Shown piece after piece: positions 35,389 to 43,967 of a stretch of DNA of 64,000 nt. The notes under the pieces are model-generated. The model was given only the letters and a program-made list of their open reading frames with translations. It searched no databases and was not told the origin of the DNA. The first letter of the stretch is position 1, and the number at the start of each line of letters is the position of its first letter. The translations under genes and the position numbers were made by a program. Source of the stretch: Haliscomenobacter sp965225875 (GTDB lineage: Bacteria > Bacteroidota > Bacteroidia > Chitinophagales > Saprospiraceae); assembly GCF_965225875.1 (NCBI RefSeq), contig NZ_CBDDBS010000001.1:124001-188000 (forward strand), in the 5' to 3' direction.

Positions 35389-37803
35389 TCACTCCCCACT
35401 CGCCTTCACCCCCAAATGTTTCCCCAATTTCGTCCACTCCGCCCACCAATGGATGGAGTACTGGAAACGTTTCATCTGCCGGGATGCTGAAAAATACAAA
35501 TTCTGGCCTTTCCAGATGTTCAGGTCCATTTCCAGTTCTTTGAGGTTTTCCATCACCAGGTTGAGCAGGCGCATTCTTTCCAGAGCTTTTTCTTTTTCTT
35601 GCAAAATCAGTTGCAATTCAAGATATACTCGCTCTGTAATGCTCAGGCGTAAACTGGGGCGATTGGTCAATTTGACTTCCCATTTTTTAAACTCCGCAAT
35701 CAATCGTTTCAAAGTACGGATGCTGAAGGTGTTTCCATTGGAAAACATGGCCATCAGATCGTGATTGAGGATGAACTTCACTGCAGTGAGGTAGGTTTCC
35801 GGAACCGGGATTTTACTCAATTTGATCCCGGTCATCAATTGGTAGTTGTCATTGTAGATTTCACGGAAAACGGTTTCGGTGGCCCGCAGACTGCGCTCCG
35901 AAATTTCGCCCAGAATCTTACGCTTTTCATCGTTGAAGAGGTGCCAGTACGTAAAACGTTCGGAGCCAAAATAGTCTTGCATTACACCCACCACTTCACC
36001 CAAGTCGGTTTGCTCAAATGCAGGGATCAACTTGGCTTCCATGGCATCAAAATCCGCATGTGGCATATCCACCGAGATATGCCCGATGATGTTTTGTTGC
36101 CCGAGGTAGAGTACGGCAAAACTGAAATGTTTTTCGGACAGCGTCACTTTTGAACGCACTTTGGTCCGGCCAAAAGCCAGACGCTGATTGCCACCTTCAT
36201 AGCGATGGAATTCCTCACTACTCATTTGGTAGTTGAAAATCTCCAGGTATTCCGGGTATTCTTCAAACAAAGAAGAGGCTGCATAATGCATGCCCACCCG
36301 CGCTAAATCCACTCGGGCCGGGATGACGTTTTTGCGGTAACTACTTGCCCCATTTTCGTACACATTGCTGGGCATTTTTTCCAGGCGCTCCAAAAACGCT
36401 TCGTGCAACTCTTTGCCAGCCACTTGTTCAGCATAATGGATGGCCCGATTGGCATATTGTAGGATTTGGTCGGTTTCCAAACCCGAAATTTCATCAAAAA
36501 ACCAGCCACAACTGGTGAACATTTGCATCGCTTGCCGCTGCATCTCCATCAAGCGTAGAAGCTGGATTTTTTCTGCTTCACTTAAAGCCCTACTAGCGTG
36601 CGCCTGGATGAATTTTTGCAGCAAAGATTCATTGCCCCGTTGCAAAACGATCTGAATGTAGTCGTTGCGCGCCGCCCAGGGGTCTTTCAGCAAACCCGCC
36701 GTTTTGCTTTCATAAATGGGGATCAATTCGTCGCGCAACCAGTTGAGGGTTTCGCGCAAGGGAGCCCGCCAGTTCTGATTCCAATCGGGCCTACCGCCTG
36801 AATTACAGCCACAATTGCTGCGCCAGCGCTCTACCCCATGTACACAACTCCAGGAGCTATTTTCGTGGATTTGAGCTTCCCACTGTGGCGGGTATTTGGC
36901 CAGAAAAGCACTGTAATTGATGATTTGAATGTCGGTATTTTTCTCCAAATGATCCAGGCAGGCGGCCAGAGCCATTTCGCCATAGCGGTGGTGGTGACCG
37001 TAACTTTCGCCGTCGGTAGCCACGTGGATCAATTGGGGGGTATCGATGTTTTCAAAAGAACCAGCGATGGAGTTGGCAAAATTGATGCCATCGTTGAGCA
37101 AACCTTTGAAAGCCACATCCTGGGCGACACCTCCGTGGTAAAAAAACAAGGTGATCGTACGGCCAGAGGGCAATTTGCACAGGTAAGCCCGGCGGGGATC
37201 GATGCTATCCGAGGGGATGTTTTCCCAGGTTTCTGACCCGATTTTGCGGATGGCTTTGCCTTGCCGGGGAGCGAGTACGGTAAACTTAATGCCATTTTCG
37301 GCCAACACTTCCAGCGACTCGGTATCCGCTGCAGTTTCTGCCAGCCACATGCCTTCGGGCTTGCGGCCAAAACGGTATTCAAAATCGCGGATCCCCCAAA
37401 TGACCTGGGTTTCTTTGTCGCGGCGATTGGCCAGAGGCAAGATCAGGTGCCCGTAAGCCTGGGCCATTGCGGAACCTTTGCCTCCACCAGCCAAACGACT
37501 TTCTTTATCGGCCTGAATAATGGCCTGATAAGTCATCGGGTCGGCTTTTTCCATCCAGGACAACAAAGTTGGGCCAAAATTGAAGCTGATCTTGGAATAA
37601 TTGTTGACAATGTTGATGATCTGCTTGTCATTGTCCAACAAACGGGCCGCCGTGTTGGGAGCATAACATTCGAAGTTGATGCGATCGTTCCAATCGTGAA
37701 AAGGGGCCGCCGAATCTTGTAATTCCACACTTTCCAACCAGGCATTTTCACGCGGGGGTTGGTAAAAATGACCGTGAATGCACAGGTATTTTTCTTTTTT
37801 CAT
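35389..37803 (-). CDS. GH57-family glycoside hydrolase with DUF3536
   Basis: 804 residues. Starts MKKEKYLCIHGHFYQPPREN, with the HGHFYQPPRE motif of GH57 alpha-amylase-like enzymes; further GH57 parts are GMWLAETA (catalytic Glu region) and TDGESYGHHHRYGEMAL. The C-terminal half is the family associated with DUF3536. These retaining enzymes cut or transfer alpha-glucans; likely glycogen metabolism here. No signal peptide, so cytoplasmic. The ATG overlaps the stop of an 11-codon leader frame encoded by repeat copy C (ATGA). A TTG start inside the repeat is possible but unlikely. Confidence 0.92.
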   Translation of the reverse strand: MKKEKYLCIHGHFYQPPRENAWLESVELQDSAAPFHDWNDRINFECYAPNTAARLLDNDKQIINIVNNYSKISFNFGPTLLSWMEKADPMTYQAIIQADKESRLAGGGKGSAMAQAYGHLILPLANRRDKETQVIWGIRDFEYRFGRKPEGMWLAETAADTESLEVLAENGIKFTVLAPRQGKAIRKIGSETWENIPSDSIDPRRAYLCKLPSGRTITLFFYHGGVAQDVAFKGLLNDGINFANSIAGSFENIDTPQLIHVATDGESYGHHHRYGEMALAACLDHLEKNTDIQIINYSAFLAKYPPQWEAQIHENSSWSCVHGVERWRSNCGCNSGGRPDWNQNWRAPLRETLNWLRDELIPIYESKTAGLLKDPWAARNDYIQIVLQRGNESLLQKFIQAHASRALSEAEKIQLLRLMEMQRQAMQMFTSCGWFFDEISGLETDQILQYANRAIHYAEQVAGKELHEAFLERLEKMPSNVYENGASSYRKNVIPARVDLARVGMHYAASSLFEEYPEYLEIFNYQMSSEEFHRYEGGNQRLAFGRTKVRSKVTLSEKHFSFAVLYLGQQNIIGHISVDMPHADFDAMEAKLIPAFEQTDLGEVVGVMQDYFGSERFTYWHLFNDEKRKILGEISERSLRATETVFREIYNDNYQLMTGIKLSKIPVPETYLTAVKFILNHDLMAMFSNGNTFSIRTLKRLIAEFKKWEVKLTNRPSLRLSITERVYLELQLILQEKEKALERMRLLNLVMENLKELEMDLNIWKGQNLYFSASRQMKRFQYSIHWWAEWTKLGKHLGVKASGE

Positions 37804-37835
37804 GGCTTTGTAGTGGGGCAAAAATGAATGCTCAT
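37800..37835 (-). other. Leader frame MSIHFCPTTKP overlapping the GH57 start
   Basis: Minus-strand frame of 11 codons: Met-Ser-Ile-His-Phe-Cys-Pro-Thr-Thr-Lys-Pro-stop, whose TGA overlaps the GH57 ATG as ATGA. It corresponds residue by residue to the in-frame N-terminal extensions at copies A (MNTYFYPTT) and B (MNIYFCPTT). Whether it is translated is unknown. Confidence 0.5.
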
Positions 37836-37849
37836 TTTTTTATTGCCCC
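37815..37849 (-). repeat. Leader hairpin family, copy C (short form)
   Basis: Minus-strand GGGGCAATAAAAAAATGAGC followed by ATTCATTTTTGCCCC and ACTAC: the outer ends of the long element with the inner part and loop missing. It ends 11 bases before the GH57 start, in the same orientation to the gene as the other two copies. Confidence 0.85.
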
Positions 37850-37923
37850 TTTGTTTGGGTCGAATACAAAGCAAGTTTAGGGAAAAAATGGGAGAATGGG
37901 AAGCTTAAATGGTAGAACAGTAT

Positions 37924-39255
37924 TTATTTCTTCTTTTGGTCATACTTGCTTTTTTGCAAAAAAGAAAGCGGGTCATTCATTTCAATGATTTCAACAATGG
38001 CCTTCGATTTGTCTTTGGCTTGAGCGAAATAAGCTTGGGTTATTTTGTAGCCAATGTAATACCCCAAATCGGCAGGTCGGTCTTTAACCGTATCGCCATT
38101 GTACATCCATTTTTCCGCATTTGGCCAACAAAGTGTGGATTTGAACTCATTCCACAAGGCGCGTTCATTTTTGTCGCCGTAAGTATTGGTGGGCCCGTAA
38201 TTGGTGGTTCCAGTGAGCAATTCGCCGATAAAATTAGCAACCCCTTCCCGTAAACTGGAATAGAGTTGGGGACAAACGATGGCATTGCTGTCAAGGTTTC
38301 TGGTTTGTTGGGTATGTACACATTCATGAGCAACCAGGCCTTTGATTCTCAGCGGGATATTGATTTCTTTGGTAGTGTCACCAGGTGCCCAATCCTGGCC
38401 TAATTCGGAGAAATCTACCTTGCGACCAACCGTAGTCATCTCCGTACCAATCAGTACAAAGCGATTGGAAACAGTACCACCCGTTCGGTGTACCCCAATG
38501 GCAAAACAGACCTTGAAAGGTTTAAAATTGCTGTAAATGCCTTTAAATTGGTCAAAAACTTCCTGAATCAGCGGCTCAGCTTTTTTGGTTTCGTAAGTAT
38601 AAGGGCGAATGGACTGGTAGTATTTGGGGTATTTACGTAGGGCTTTGATAAAACCTTCCGCGTTGAAGTCACGAGCTGCAATGAAATCCAGAAGCCCATT
38701 GGTGGCGCGATCCAGGTACAAGTGCTGAATGCTCAGAATACTGTCCCAGGTCGTTTTGCAGTTTTTGAGTTGGTCATAAGCCTCCCAAAAATGGTCAATG
38801 TCCAGGGTGAGGACGGTTTTGTTGTTTTCGACCAAAAGTGCTGCTTGGTCCGCCTTGTGGCGGCGGATTTCAGCTTTGGAGAATTTTTTGACGTATAAAC
38901 TAACCTCGCCTTGATCGGCATTGGTGTCCTCTTCAAATTGCTGAATCTTAAGGGTATATTCCTCCGTTTTGCTGGAACTATAATCAAAAACTTCAAAGCC
39001 GAAGCGGCCATTGGGTGAGTCTTTTTCAAGGATTTGTTTGCCCGTTTTGTCCGACCATACCAGCATAACATCAATGCCTTTTTGCATGACCATGATTTGG
39101 TAGACCGAGTCTTTTTGGAGGGTTAATGTTGTGGTATAGGGCACAGTTTTGCTGATATTGAGGTGCTCGTAGAGGGTATTGAATTTGGTTTGAGCGAATG
39201 CCAAATTGAGGGAAAAGCACAGAAAAAACAGGGTTATTTTTGCTGTCAGGTTCAT
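37924..39255 (-). CDS. Secreted putative zinc metalloprotease (HExxH)
   Basis: 443 residues with a signal peptide (ends NLAFAQT). N-terminal part is beta-rich (TTLTLQKDSVYQIMVMQKG), the C-terminal half has GVHRTGGTVSNRFVLIGTEM and HECVHTQQ (His310, Glu311, His314) followed by a Glu in SLREGVANFIGELL that could be the third zinc ligand. The order resembles DUF2268/GldB-like gluzincins. Function unknown. It is downstream of the GH57 gene on the same strand but separated by a repeat copy... the gap has no promoter match I can see. Confidence 0.72.
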   Translation of the reverse strand: MNLTAKITLFFLCFSLNLAFAQTKFNTLYEHLNISKTVPYTTTLTLQKDSVYQIMVMQKGIDVMLVWSDKTGKQILEKDSPNGRFGFEVFDYSSSKTEEYTLKIQQFEEDTNADQGEVSLYVKKFSKAEIRRHKADQAALLVENNKTVLTLDIDHFWEAYDQLKNCKTTWDSILSIQHLYLDRATNGLLDFIAARDFNAEGFIKALRKYPKYYQSIRPYTYETKKAEPLIQEVFDQFKGIYSNFKPFKVCFAIGVHRTGGTVSNRFVLIGTEMTTVGRKVDFSELGQDWAPGDTTKEINIPLRIKGLVAHECVHTQQTRNLDSNAIVCPQLYSSLREGVANFIGELLTGTTNYGPTNTYGDKNERALWNEFKSTLCWPNAEKWMYNGDTVKDRPADLGYYIGYKITQAYFAQAKDKSKAIVEIIEMNDPLSFLQKSKYDQKKK

Positions 39256-39385
39256 AATTTTCTTCTGGATTTGAGCGAAAATTAGAGAATATTAGCGGAC
39301 AAATGGAGACTAATTGAGGACAAATTGGGGACGTTTTAGGTGAAAGTCAGGAAATATTGTCGGATGAATATAAGGCGTTTTAACC

Positions 39386-39898
39386 TTACCTTTCACTGAT
39401 CCACCAATCGAAAGTTTTGCTTAACTTCCATTGGCCATTAATTTTTTCATACAATATTTTCCCACCTTTGCCACCTAATAAACAGTTACAATCTTCAGTT
39501 ATTTCAATAACCAACTTTTGCCTGTCGATTGAGATTAGTGGAAATGAGAGGTGGTTAATTATGCCTTTATCACAAGCAGAATCAACCTCAACTAAATGAA
39601 ACGATTTCCGACTAGAAGAGTAGCCTTTTAGCTTGTTGGGTTGAATGATGAAGCCTTTGTGAAGTAATTTTTGTCGTTTGATGAATTTTTTGTCTTGTTC
39701 GGTAAAAACCTTGACGTGTTCGCCATATAAAGGTAGGTTCTTAAATTTCCAACATAAACGGTGAATCCGAAGGCTATCAGCAACAATGATCTCATTAAGG
39801 ATGGAGTAGACTTCAGTCTCCGTCAAATCTGGATCCGACTGGCAAGCACAAAGGAGCAGCATTGATGACATCCAAAGGTAAAGCACCGTTTTTGCCAT
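39386..39898 (-). CDS. Putative lipoprotein of unknown function
   Basis: 170 residues; lipobox LLCAC with Cys at 19, followed by DPDLTETEVYSILNEIIVADSLRIHRLCWKF. No family recognised. Periplasm-facing and membrane anchored. Lower GC than the nitrate genes around it (many AAT/AAA codons), so possibly a later insertion in the nitrate region. Confidence 0.72.
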   Translation of the reverse strand: MAKTVLYLWMSSMLLLCACQSDPDLTETEVYSILNEIIVADSLRIHRLCWKFKNLPLYGEHVKVFTEQDKKFIKRQKLLHKGFIIQPNKLKGYSSSRKSFHLVEVDSACDKGIINHLSFPLISIDRQKLVIEITEDCNCLLGGKGGKILYEKINGQWKLSKTFDWWISER

Positions 39899-40049
39899 GA
39901 CTGGATAGGTTTAAGATACGAGTTTGCGAACTCTATTGGTTTGCAGTATTTAGGCCACGTAAAAATCACTATTTTATTCCAACAATACACTTCAATCCAA
40001 CTCTTCTAGCAATACAATTCATTTAGGAGGGTGTATGTTTTTTCAAAAT

Positions 40050-40074
40050 TACGTACATTTACGCAGTTTTACCA
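40050..40074 (+). promoter_or_regulatory. Motif shared with the nirB promoter, before the response-regulator gene
   Basis: TACGTA (40050-40055) and TACGCAGTTTTACCA (40060-40074); the latter matches the nirB promoter region TACGTAGTTTTGCCA at 13 of 15 bases. Possible common operator of the nitrate region, 12 bases before the ATG. Confidence 0.5.
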
Positions 40075-40086
40075 CAACCACTACCT

Positions 40087-40800
40087 ATGTCAACCTCTGC
40101 ATCCATCCGCGTCGTCCTTGCCGACGACCACGAGCTCATCCGCGACGGCATCAAGTCTCTGCTTGAAGACATCAAAGGTATTGAAGTAGTAGGCGAAGCC
40201 GCCGATGGTGCCGAAGCCCTGGATGTAGTAGCTGAACAAAAACCCGATCTCCTGATTGTGGACATCCGCATGCCCAACAAAAACGGCATCGAAGCCGTAC
40301 GCGAGTTAACCGCTCGTGGCGACAAAACCCGAGCCCTGGTGCTTTCCATGCACGACTCCGAAGACTACGTACTCCAATCCGTCGAAGCTGGGGCCTATGG
40401 CTACATCCTCAAGGGGGCAGCCAAAGACGAATTCCTCAAAGCCATCCGCAGCATTTACCAGGGCGAGAAGTACTTCAGCGGCGATATTTCCCAAATTCTC
40501 GTAAATAAGTACTTAGAAAAACTACACAACCGCCCCAGCAATCCTCCGATCATTACACCATCCATCCCCGCCGAGTCGGAATCCACCGAAAGCAACGGCA
40601 ATCAACCCATCTTTTTGACCAAAAGAGAAATCCAAATCCTCAAATTGGCCATTTCTGGCCTCAGCAACAACGAAATAGCCGATCAACTGGACAAAAGTGT
40701 ACGTACCGTCGAAGCCCATCGCTACAACTTGATGAAAAAACTTAAGGCCAAAAACCTCATGGAACTCTCCCTCAAAGCCCGCGAACTCAAGCTTTTTTAA
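40087..40800 (+). CDS. NarL/FixJ-type response regulator
   Basis: 237 residues: receiver domain with acidic pair Asp13-Asp14 and phospho-acceptor Asp59 (LLIVDIRMP), conserved Thr/Lys (LSMHDS, YILKGAAKD), and a LuxR-type DNA-binding domain LTKREIQILKLAISGLSNNEIADQLDKSVRTVEAH. A linker of ~40 residues (NRPSNPPIITPSIPAESES) separates them. No histidine kinase lies nearby. Immediately precedes the outer-membrane porin and nitrate importer genes, so a role in regulating nitrate assimilation is likely but unproven. Confidence 0.9.
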   Translation: MSTSASIRVVLADDHELIRDGIKSLLEDIKGIEVVGEAADGAEALDVVAEQKPDLLIVDIRMPNKNGIEAVRELTARGDKTRALVLSMHDSEDYVLQSVEAGAYGYILKGAAKDEFLKAIRSIYQGEKYFSGDISQILVNKYLEKLHNRPSNPPIITPSIPAESESTESNGNQPIFLTKREIQILKLAISGLSNNEIADQLDKSVRTVEAHRYNLMKKLKAKNLMELSLKARELKLF

Positions 40801-40840
40801 GACTACTTAAAATTAGTACTTAATTTTTACTTAGTTTTTC

Positions 40841-40871
40841 TTGCAAATCTAAGTATCTATTTTTATCTTTG
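40841..40871 (+). promoter_or_regulatory. Promoter of the nitrate-region porin gene
   Basis: TTG (40841-40843), 20-base spacer, TATCTTTG (40864-40871): exact Bacteroidota consensus. The leader to the porin start is about 110 bases. Three TACTTA-like words (40803, 40816, 40829 region) lie just upstream and could be an activator site. Confidence 0.72.
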
Positions 40872-40985
40872 TCTCACCAACTACTTAATGGTGTTCAGGC
40901 AATCACTTTGCTTGAACCATTGGCATGCAGACCGCAGGAACTAGACAAACACTCACTTTTAACCAAGCATGTAAACACAAAAACG

Positions 40986-42305
40986 ATGAAAAAACATTAC
41001 TTAACAAAATGGGTAGCGGTCTGTTCCCTGGTAATTATAGGTAGCCAATTGAGCGCCCAATCCACCTTCACCCTCAAAGCCGAAGTGCGTCCGCGTAGCG
41101 AATACCGTCACGGCTTTAAAAAACTGATCAATCCGGATTTACAAAATGCGGCCTTTTTTACGGATCAGCGTACCCGTTTGATGGCTACGTACTCCGCACC
41201 TAAGTACGACTTCATGGTTTCTTACCAGGATGTACGCATTTGGGGGGAAGAAGCCCAGATTTACAAGCCAACTGTAGGTTCCGGTTCTGCATTTGCAGCT
41301 GTAAATCAGGCCTGGGCCAATTTGAAATTTTCCAAAAAAACTTCCCTAAAAGTAGGCCGCCAGGAATGGGATTACGACAACGTACGCATCCTGGGCAACC
41401 TGGGCTGGGCTCAACAAAGCCGCAGCCACGATGGCGCCTTGTTTGTCCTGAAAGACTCCGTGCAACAGTTTCACATCGGTGCGGCTTACAACCAGGATGG
41501 CAAAACACCCGAGCAAACCAAACTGCTGGAAACTTTCTACAATGTAACGGGCAACTACAAAACCCTGCAATTTTTGTGGTACCACCGCGACTTCAAAAAA
41601 GGTGCCCTTTCATTGCTGGCACTCAACAATGGCCAACAAGCCAAAGACAGCAGCAACTATTTCACCCAAACCTTGGGCGGGATTGGCAGTGTCAAACTGA
41701 AAAAACTCAAACTGGAAGCCGAAGCTTATTTCCAAACCGGGAAAGAAGCTGCTGGCAAAGATGTGAATGCCTGGCTTTTGGCCGCCTCATTGACTGCTCC
41801 TGTAGGCAAAAAAGGCAACGTCATCGCGGGTGTAGACTACCTATCCGGTTCTTCTCTGGATGATGCGACCAGCCAAAACAATGCGTTCAATCCACTGTAC
41901 GGTACCCACCACAAGTTCTATGGCTACATGGATTATTTCTACGTCGGCAATGCCTCGGCACAAATGGGGCGGACGATTGGTTTGATTGACCCTTACCTCC
42001 GCCTGAATGTTCCGGTGGGCAAAAAATCGATGTTACAAGTTACCGGACACCAGTTCTTTTCGCCGGTAGACCTGTACACGGTACCCGAGCAAAAAACGAC
42101 CAAACTGAGCAGCAGCCTGGGCACCGAGATCGACCTGGTACTCAGTGCAGCCATTACCCCTGACATCAAAATTGAGACGGGTTATTCCCAATTGTTTGCC
42201 ACCGAATCGATGGCCAAAATCAAGGGTGGTGACTACAAAGCCGTGCAAAACTGGGCCTATTGTATGATCACCTTTAGCCCAACCTTACTCGTAAGCAAAC
42301 TGTAA
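40986..42305 (+). CDS. Outer-membrane porin (alginate-export-like) of the nitrate region
   Basis: 439 residues from the ATG that starts a signal peptide (MKKHYLTKWVAVCSLVIIGS, then QLSAQS). The rest alternates beta strands with short turns, e.g. LKAEVRPRSEYRHGFKKLIN and TSLKVGRQEWDYDNVRILGN, like AlgE/alginate_exp family barrels. Position directly before the nitrate-importer genes suggests that it lets nitrate through the outer membrane; similar gene order is a prediction, not a proven function. Four REP palindromes separate it from the next gene. Confidence 0.8.
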   Translation: MKKHYLTKWVAVCSLVIIGSQLSAQSTFTLKAEVRPRSEYRHGFKKLINPDLQNAAFFTDQRTRLMATYSAPKYDFMVSYQDVRIWGEEAQIYKPTVGSGSAFAAVNQAWANLKFSKKTSLKVGRQEWDYDNVRILGNLGWAQQSRSHDGALFVLKDSVQQFHIGAAYNQDGKTPEQTKLLETFYNVTGNYKTLQFLWYHRDFKKGALSLLALNNGQQAKDSSNYFTQTLGGIGSVKLKKLKLEAEAYFQTGKEAAGKDVNAWLLAASLTAPVGKKGNVIAGVDYLSGSSLDDATSQNNAFNPLYGTHHKFYGYMDYFYVGNASAQMGRTIGLIDPYLRLNVPVGKKSMLQVTGHQFFSPVDLYTVPEQKTTKLSSSLGTEIDLVLSAAITPDIKIETGYSQLFATESMAKIKGGDYKAVQNWAYCMITFSPTLLVSKL

Positions 42306-42326
42306 ACTCGGCCAACCCACGGGAAT

Positions 42327-42460
42327 CCCACGATTTAAATCGTGGGTTGTGGGAGGCAACCATAAAAACCACCCCATGGCTTTAGCCGTGGGAAAAGCCA
42401 ACCCACGGTTTTAACCGTGGGAGGCACCATCAAGAATCACCCCATGGCTTTAGCCGTGGG
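42327..42460. repeat. Four 20-base REP palindromes between porin and nitrate-binding lipoprotein
   Basis: CCCACGATTTAAATCGTGGG (42327-42346), CCCATGGCTTTAGCCGTGGG (42373-42392), CCCACGGTTTTAACCGTGGG (42402-42421) and again CCCATGGCTTTAGCCGTGGG (42441-42460). Spacers are similar in pairs (AGGCAACCATAAAAACCAC and AGGCACCATCAAGAATCAC), so the array is a duplication of a two-palindrome unit. Typical REP doublet structure; the last one ends 16 bases before the next start codon. Confidence 0.92.
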
Positions 42461-42476
42461 ATCAAGACAAAAAAAC

Positions 42477-43856
42477 ATGAAAAACTTACTTTATCTCCTT
42501 AGCCTCATCACTTTTACCCTGCTCTACAGCTGTGGAGGCAACTCCAGCAGCGAAAGCAGCACCACCACCAGCACGGATGTACCCGAAGCAGTGGAAAAAC
42601 CCGAATTGACCCTGGGCTTCATCAAACTGACCGACATGGCCCCTTTAGCCATCGCCAAAGAAATGGGCTTTTTTGAAGAAGAAGGCCTGTACGTTACGCT
42701 CGAAGCGCAAGCCAACTGGAAAGTACTGCTCGATCGCGTAGTTGCAGGTGAATTGGACGGTGCCCATATGTTGGCAGGCCAGCCCATCGGTGCATCGGTT
42801 GGTTTTGGCACCAGTGCCGAAATTGTAACTCCGGTAAGCCTCGACCTGAACGGCAATGGCATCACCGTATCCAATGAAATTTGGAAACAAATGAAGGCCA
42901 ATCTCCCCATGGAAGGAGGCAAACCCAAACACCCCATCGCGGCTACTGCCCTCAAACCCATCGTGGATCAGTACAAAAAGAACGGCAAAGCCTTCAACCT
43001 GGGCGTAGTATTCCCGGTATCTACCCACAACTACGAATTCCGCTACTGGTTGGCCGCCGGAGGTATCCACCCTGGCTATTACACCAAGGACAACATCACC
43101 GGAACAGTTGACGGTGACGTGATCATCTCTGTAACCCCTCCACCTCAAATGCCTGCCACCATGGAAGCAGGTACCATTCTGGGTTATTGCGTTGGTGAAC
43201 CCTGGAACCAACAAGCTGTATTTAAAGGCATCGGTGTGCCAGTAGTAACCGACCTGGAGATTTGGAAAAACAATCCTGAAAAAGTATTTGGTGTCACCAA
43301 AGCATTTGCGGATGCCAATCCCAAAACCCTGGTAGCACTCACCAAAGCCATCATTCGCGCTTGCAAATGGCTGGATGAAAACAATGGTGCCAACCGCGCT
43401 GAGGCCGTAAAAATCCTCGCCAAAGCCGAATACGTAGGCGCCGACGAAGCAGTAATTGCCAACAGCATGACCGGAACTTTCGAATATGAGAAAGGTGACA
43501 AACGTGCCTTGCCCGACTTCAATGTATTCTTCCGCTACAATGCGACTTATCCGTTTTACAGCGATTGTATCTGGTACCTGACCCAAATGCGCCGCTGGGG
43601 CCAAATCACCGAACCCAAAACGAATGACTGGTACCTGGAAACGGCCAAAAAAATCTACCTGCCCGAAGTTTGGCAACAAGCCGCTGAGCAATTGGTCGCC
43701 GAAGGCAAGCTGGATGCTAAAGACCTTCCCGATACCGACGGATTCAAAGCACCTACTAAAGAATTCATCGATGGCATTGAATACGACGGCAAAAATCCGA
43801 TTGCGTATTTGAACAAGCTGAAAATTGGGATTAAAGATCAAACCGCTTCAAAATAG
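42477..43856 (+). CDS. nrtA: Nitrate ABC transporter substrate-binding lipoprotein
   Basis: 459 residues from the ATG of a lipoprotein signal peptide, lipobox LLYSC (Cys19), then a Ser/Thr-rich linker. The core matches the CmpA/NrtA family: ELTLGFIKLTDMAPLAIAKEMGFFEEEGLYVTLEA, VSTHNYEFRYWLAAGGIHPG and ILGYCVGEPWNQQAVFKGIGV are its nitrate/bicarbonate-binding signatures. It captures nitrate in the periplasm and hands it to the permease encoded next. Same operon as the following genes despite the inverted repeat between them. A start 60 bases earlier, in the REP region, is unlikely. Confidence 0.93.
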   Translation: MKNLLYLLSLITFTLLYSCGGNSSSESSTTTSTDVPEAVEKPELTLGFIKLTDMAPLAIAKEMGFFEEEGLYVTLEAQANWKVLLDRVVAGELDGAHMLAGQPIGASVGFGTSAEIVTPVSLDLNGNGITVSNEIWKQMKANLPMEGGKPKHPIAATALKPIVDQYKKNGKAFNLGVVFPVSTHNYEFRYWLAAGGIHPGYYTKDNITGTVDGDVIISVTPPPQMPATMEAGTILGYCVGEPWNQQAVFKGIGVPVVTDLEIWKNNPEKVFGVTKAFADANPKTLVALTKAIIRACKWLDENNGANRAEAVKILAKAEYVGADEAVIANSMTGTFEYEKGDKRALPDFNVFFRYNATYPFYSDCIWYLTQMRRWGQITEPKTNDWYLETAKKIYLPEVWQQAAEQLVAEGKLDAKDLPDTDGFKAPTKEFIDGIEYDGKNPIAYLNKLKIGIKDQTASK

Positions 43857-43959
43857 TTGAGAAGTTGAGGGGTTGAGGAGTTTAGTACTCGGCGCTTCGG
43901 CTTCGCTCAGCGACCGGGTGCTAAACTCCTCAACCCCTCAACTCCTCAACTCCTCAACT
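43855..43959. repeat. Palindrome with (TTGAGGAG)-word arms, between nrtA and nrtB
   Basis: Left arm AGTTGAGAAGTTGAGGGG... (43855-43892) and right arm ...CTCCTCAACTCCTCAACT (43915-43959) pair over about 38 bases; the arms are tandem copies of an eight-base word. The loop is CTTCGGCTTCGCTCAGCGACC (43895-43915), which is related to the element inside the FAD reductase gene. The left arm includes the final bases of the nrtA TAG stop codon. Confidence 0.9.
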
Positions 43960-43967
43960 TATTAACA

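Noticed and set aside
37822..37923. Promoter of the GH57 gene
   Set aside because: Apart from the hairpin copy no TAnnTTTG box was found at a useful distance.
42645..43841. 398-codon open frame antisense to nrtA
   Set aside because: Shadow of nrtA; amino-acid composition is not that of a real protein and the sense frame has clear family motifs.
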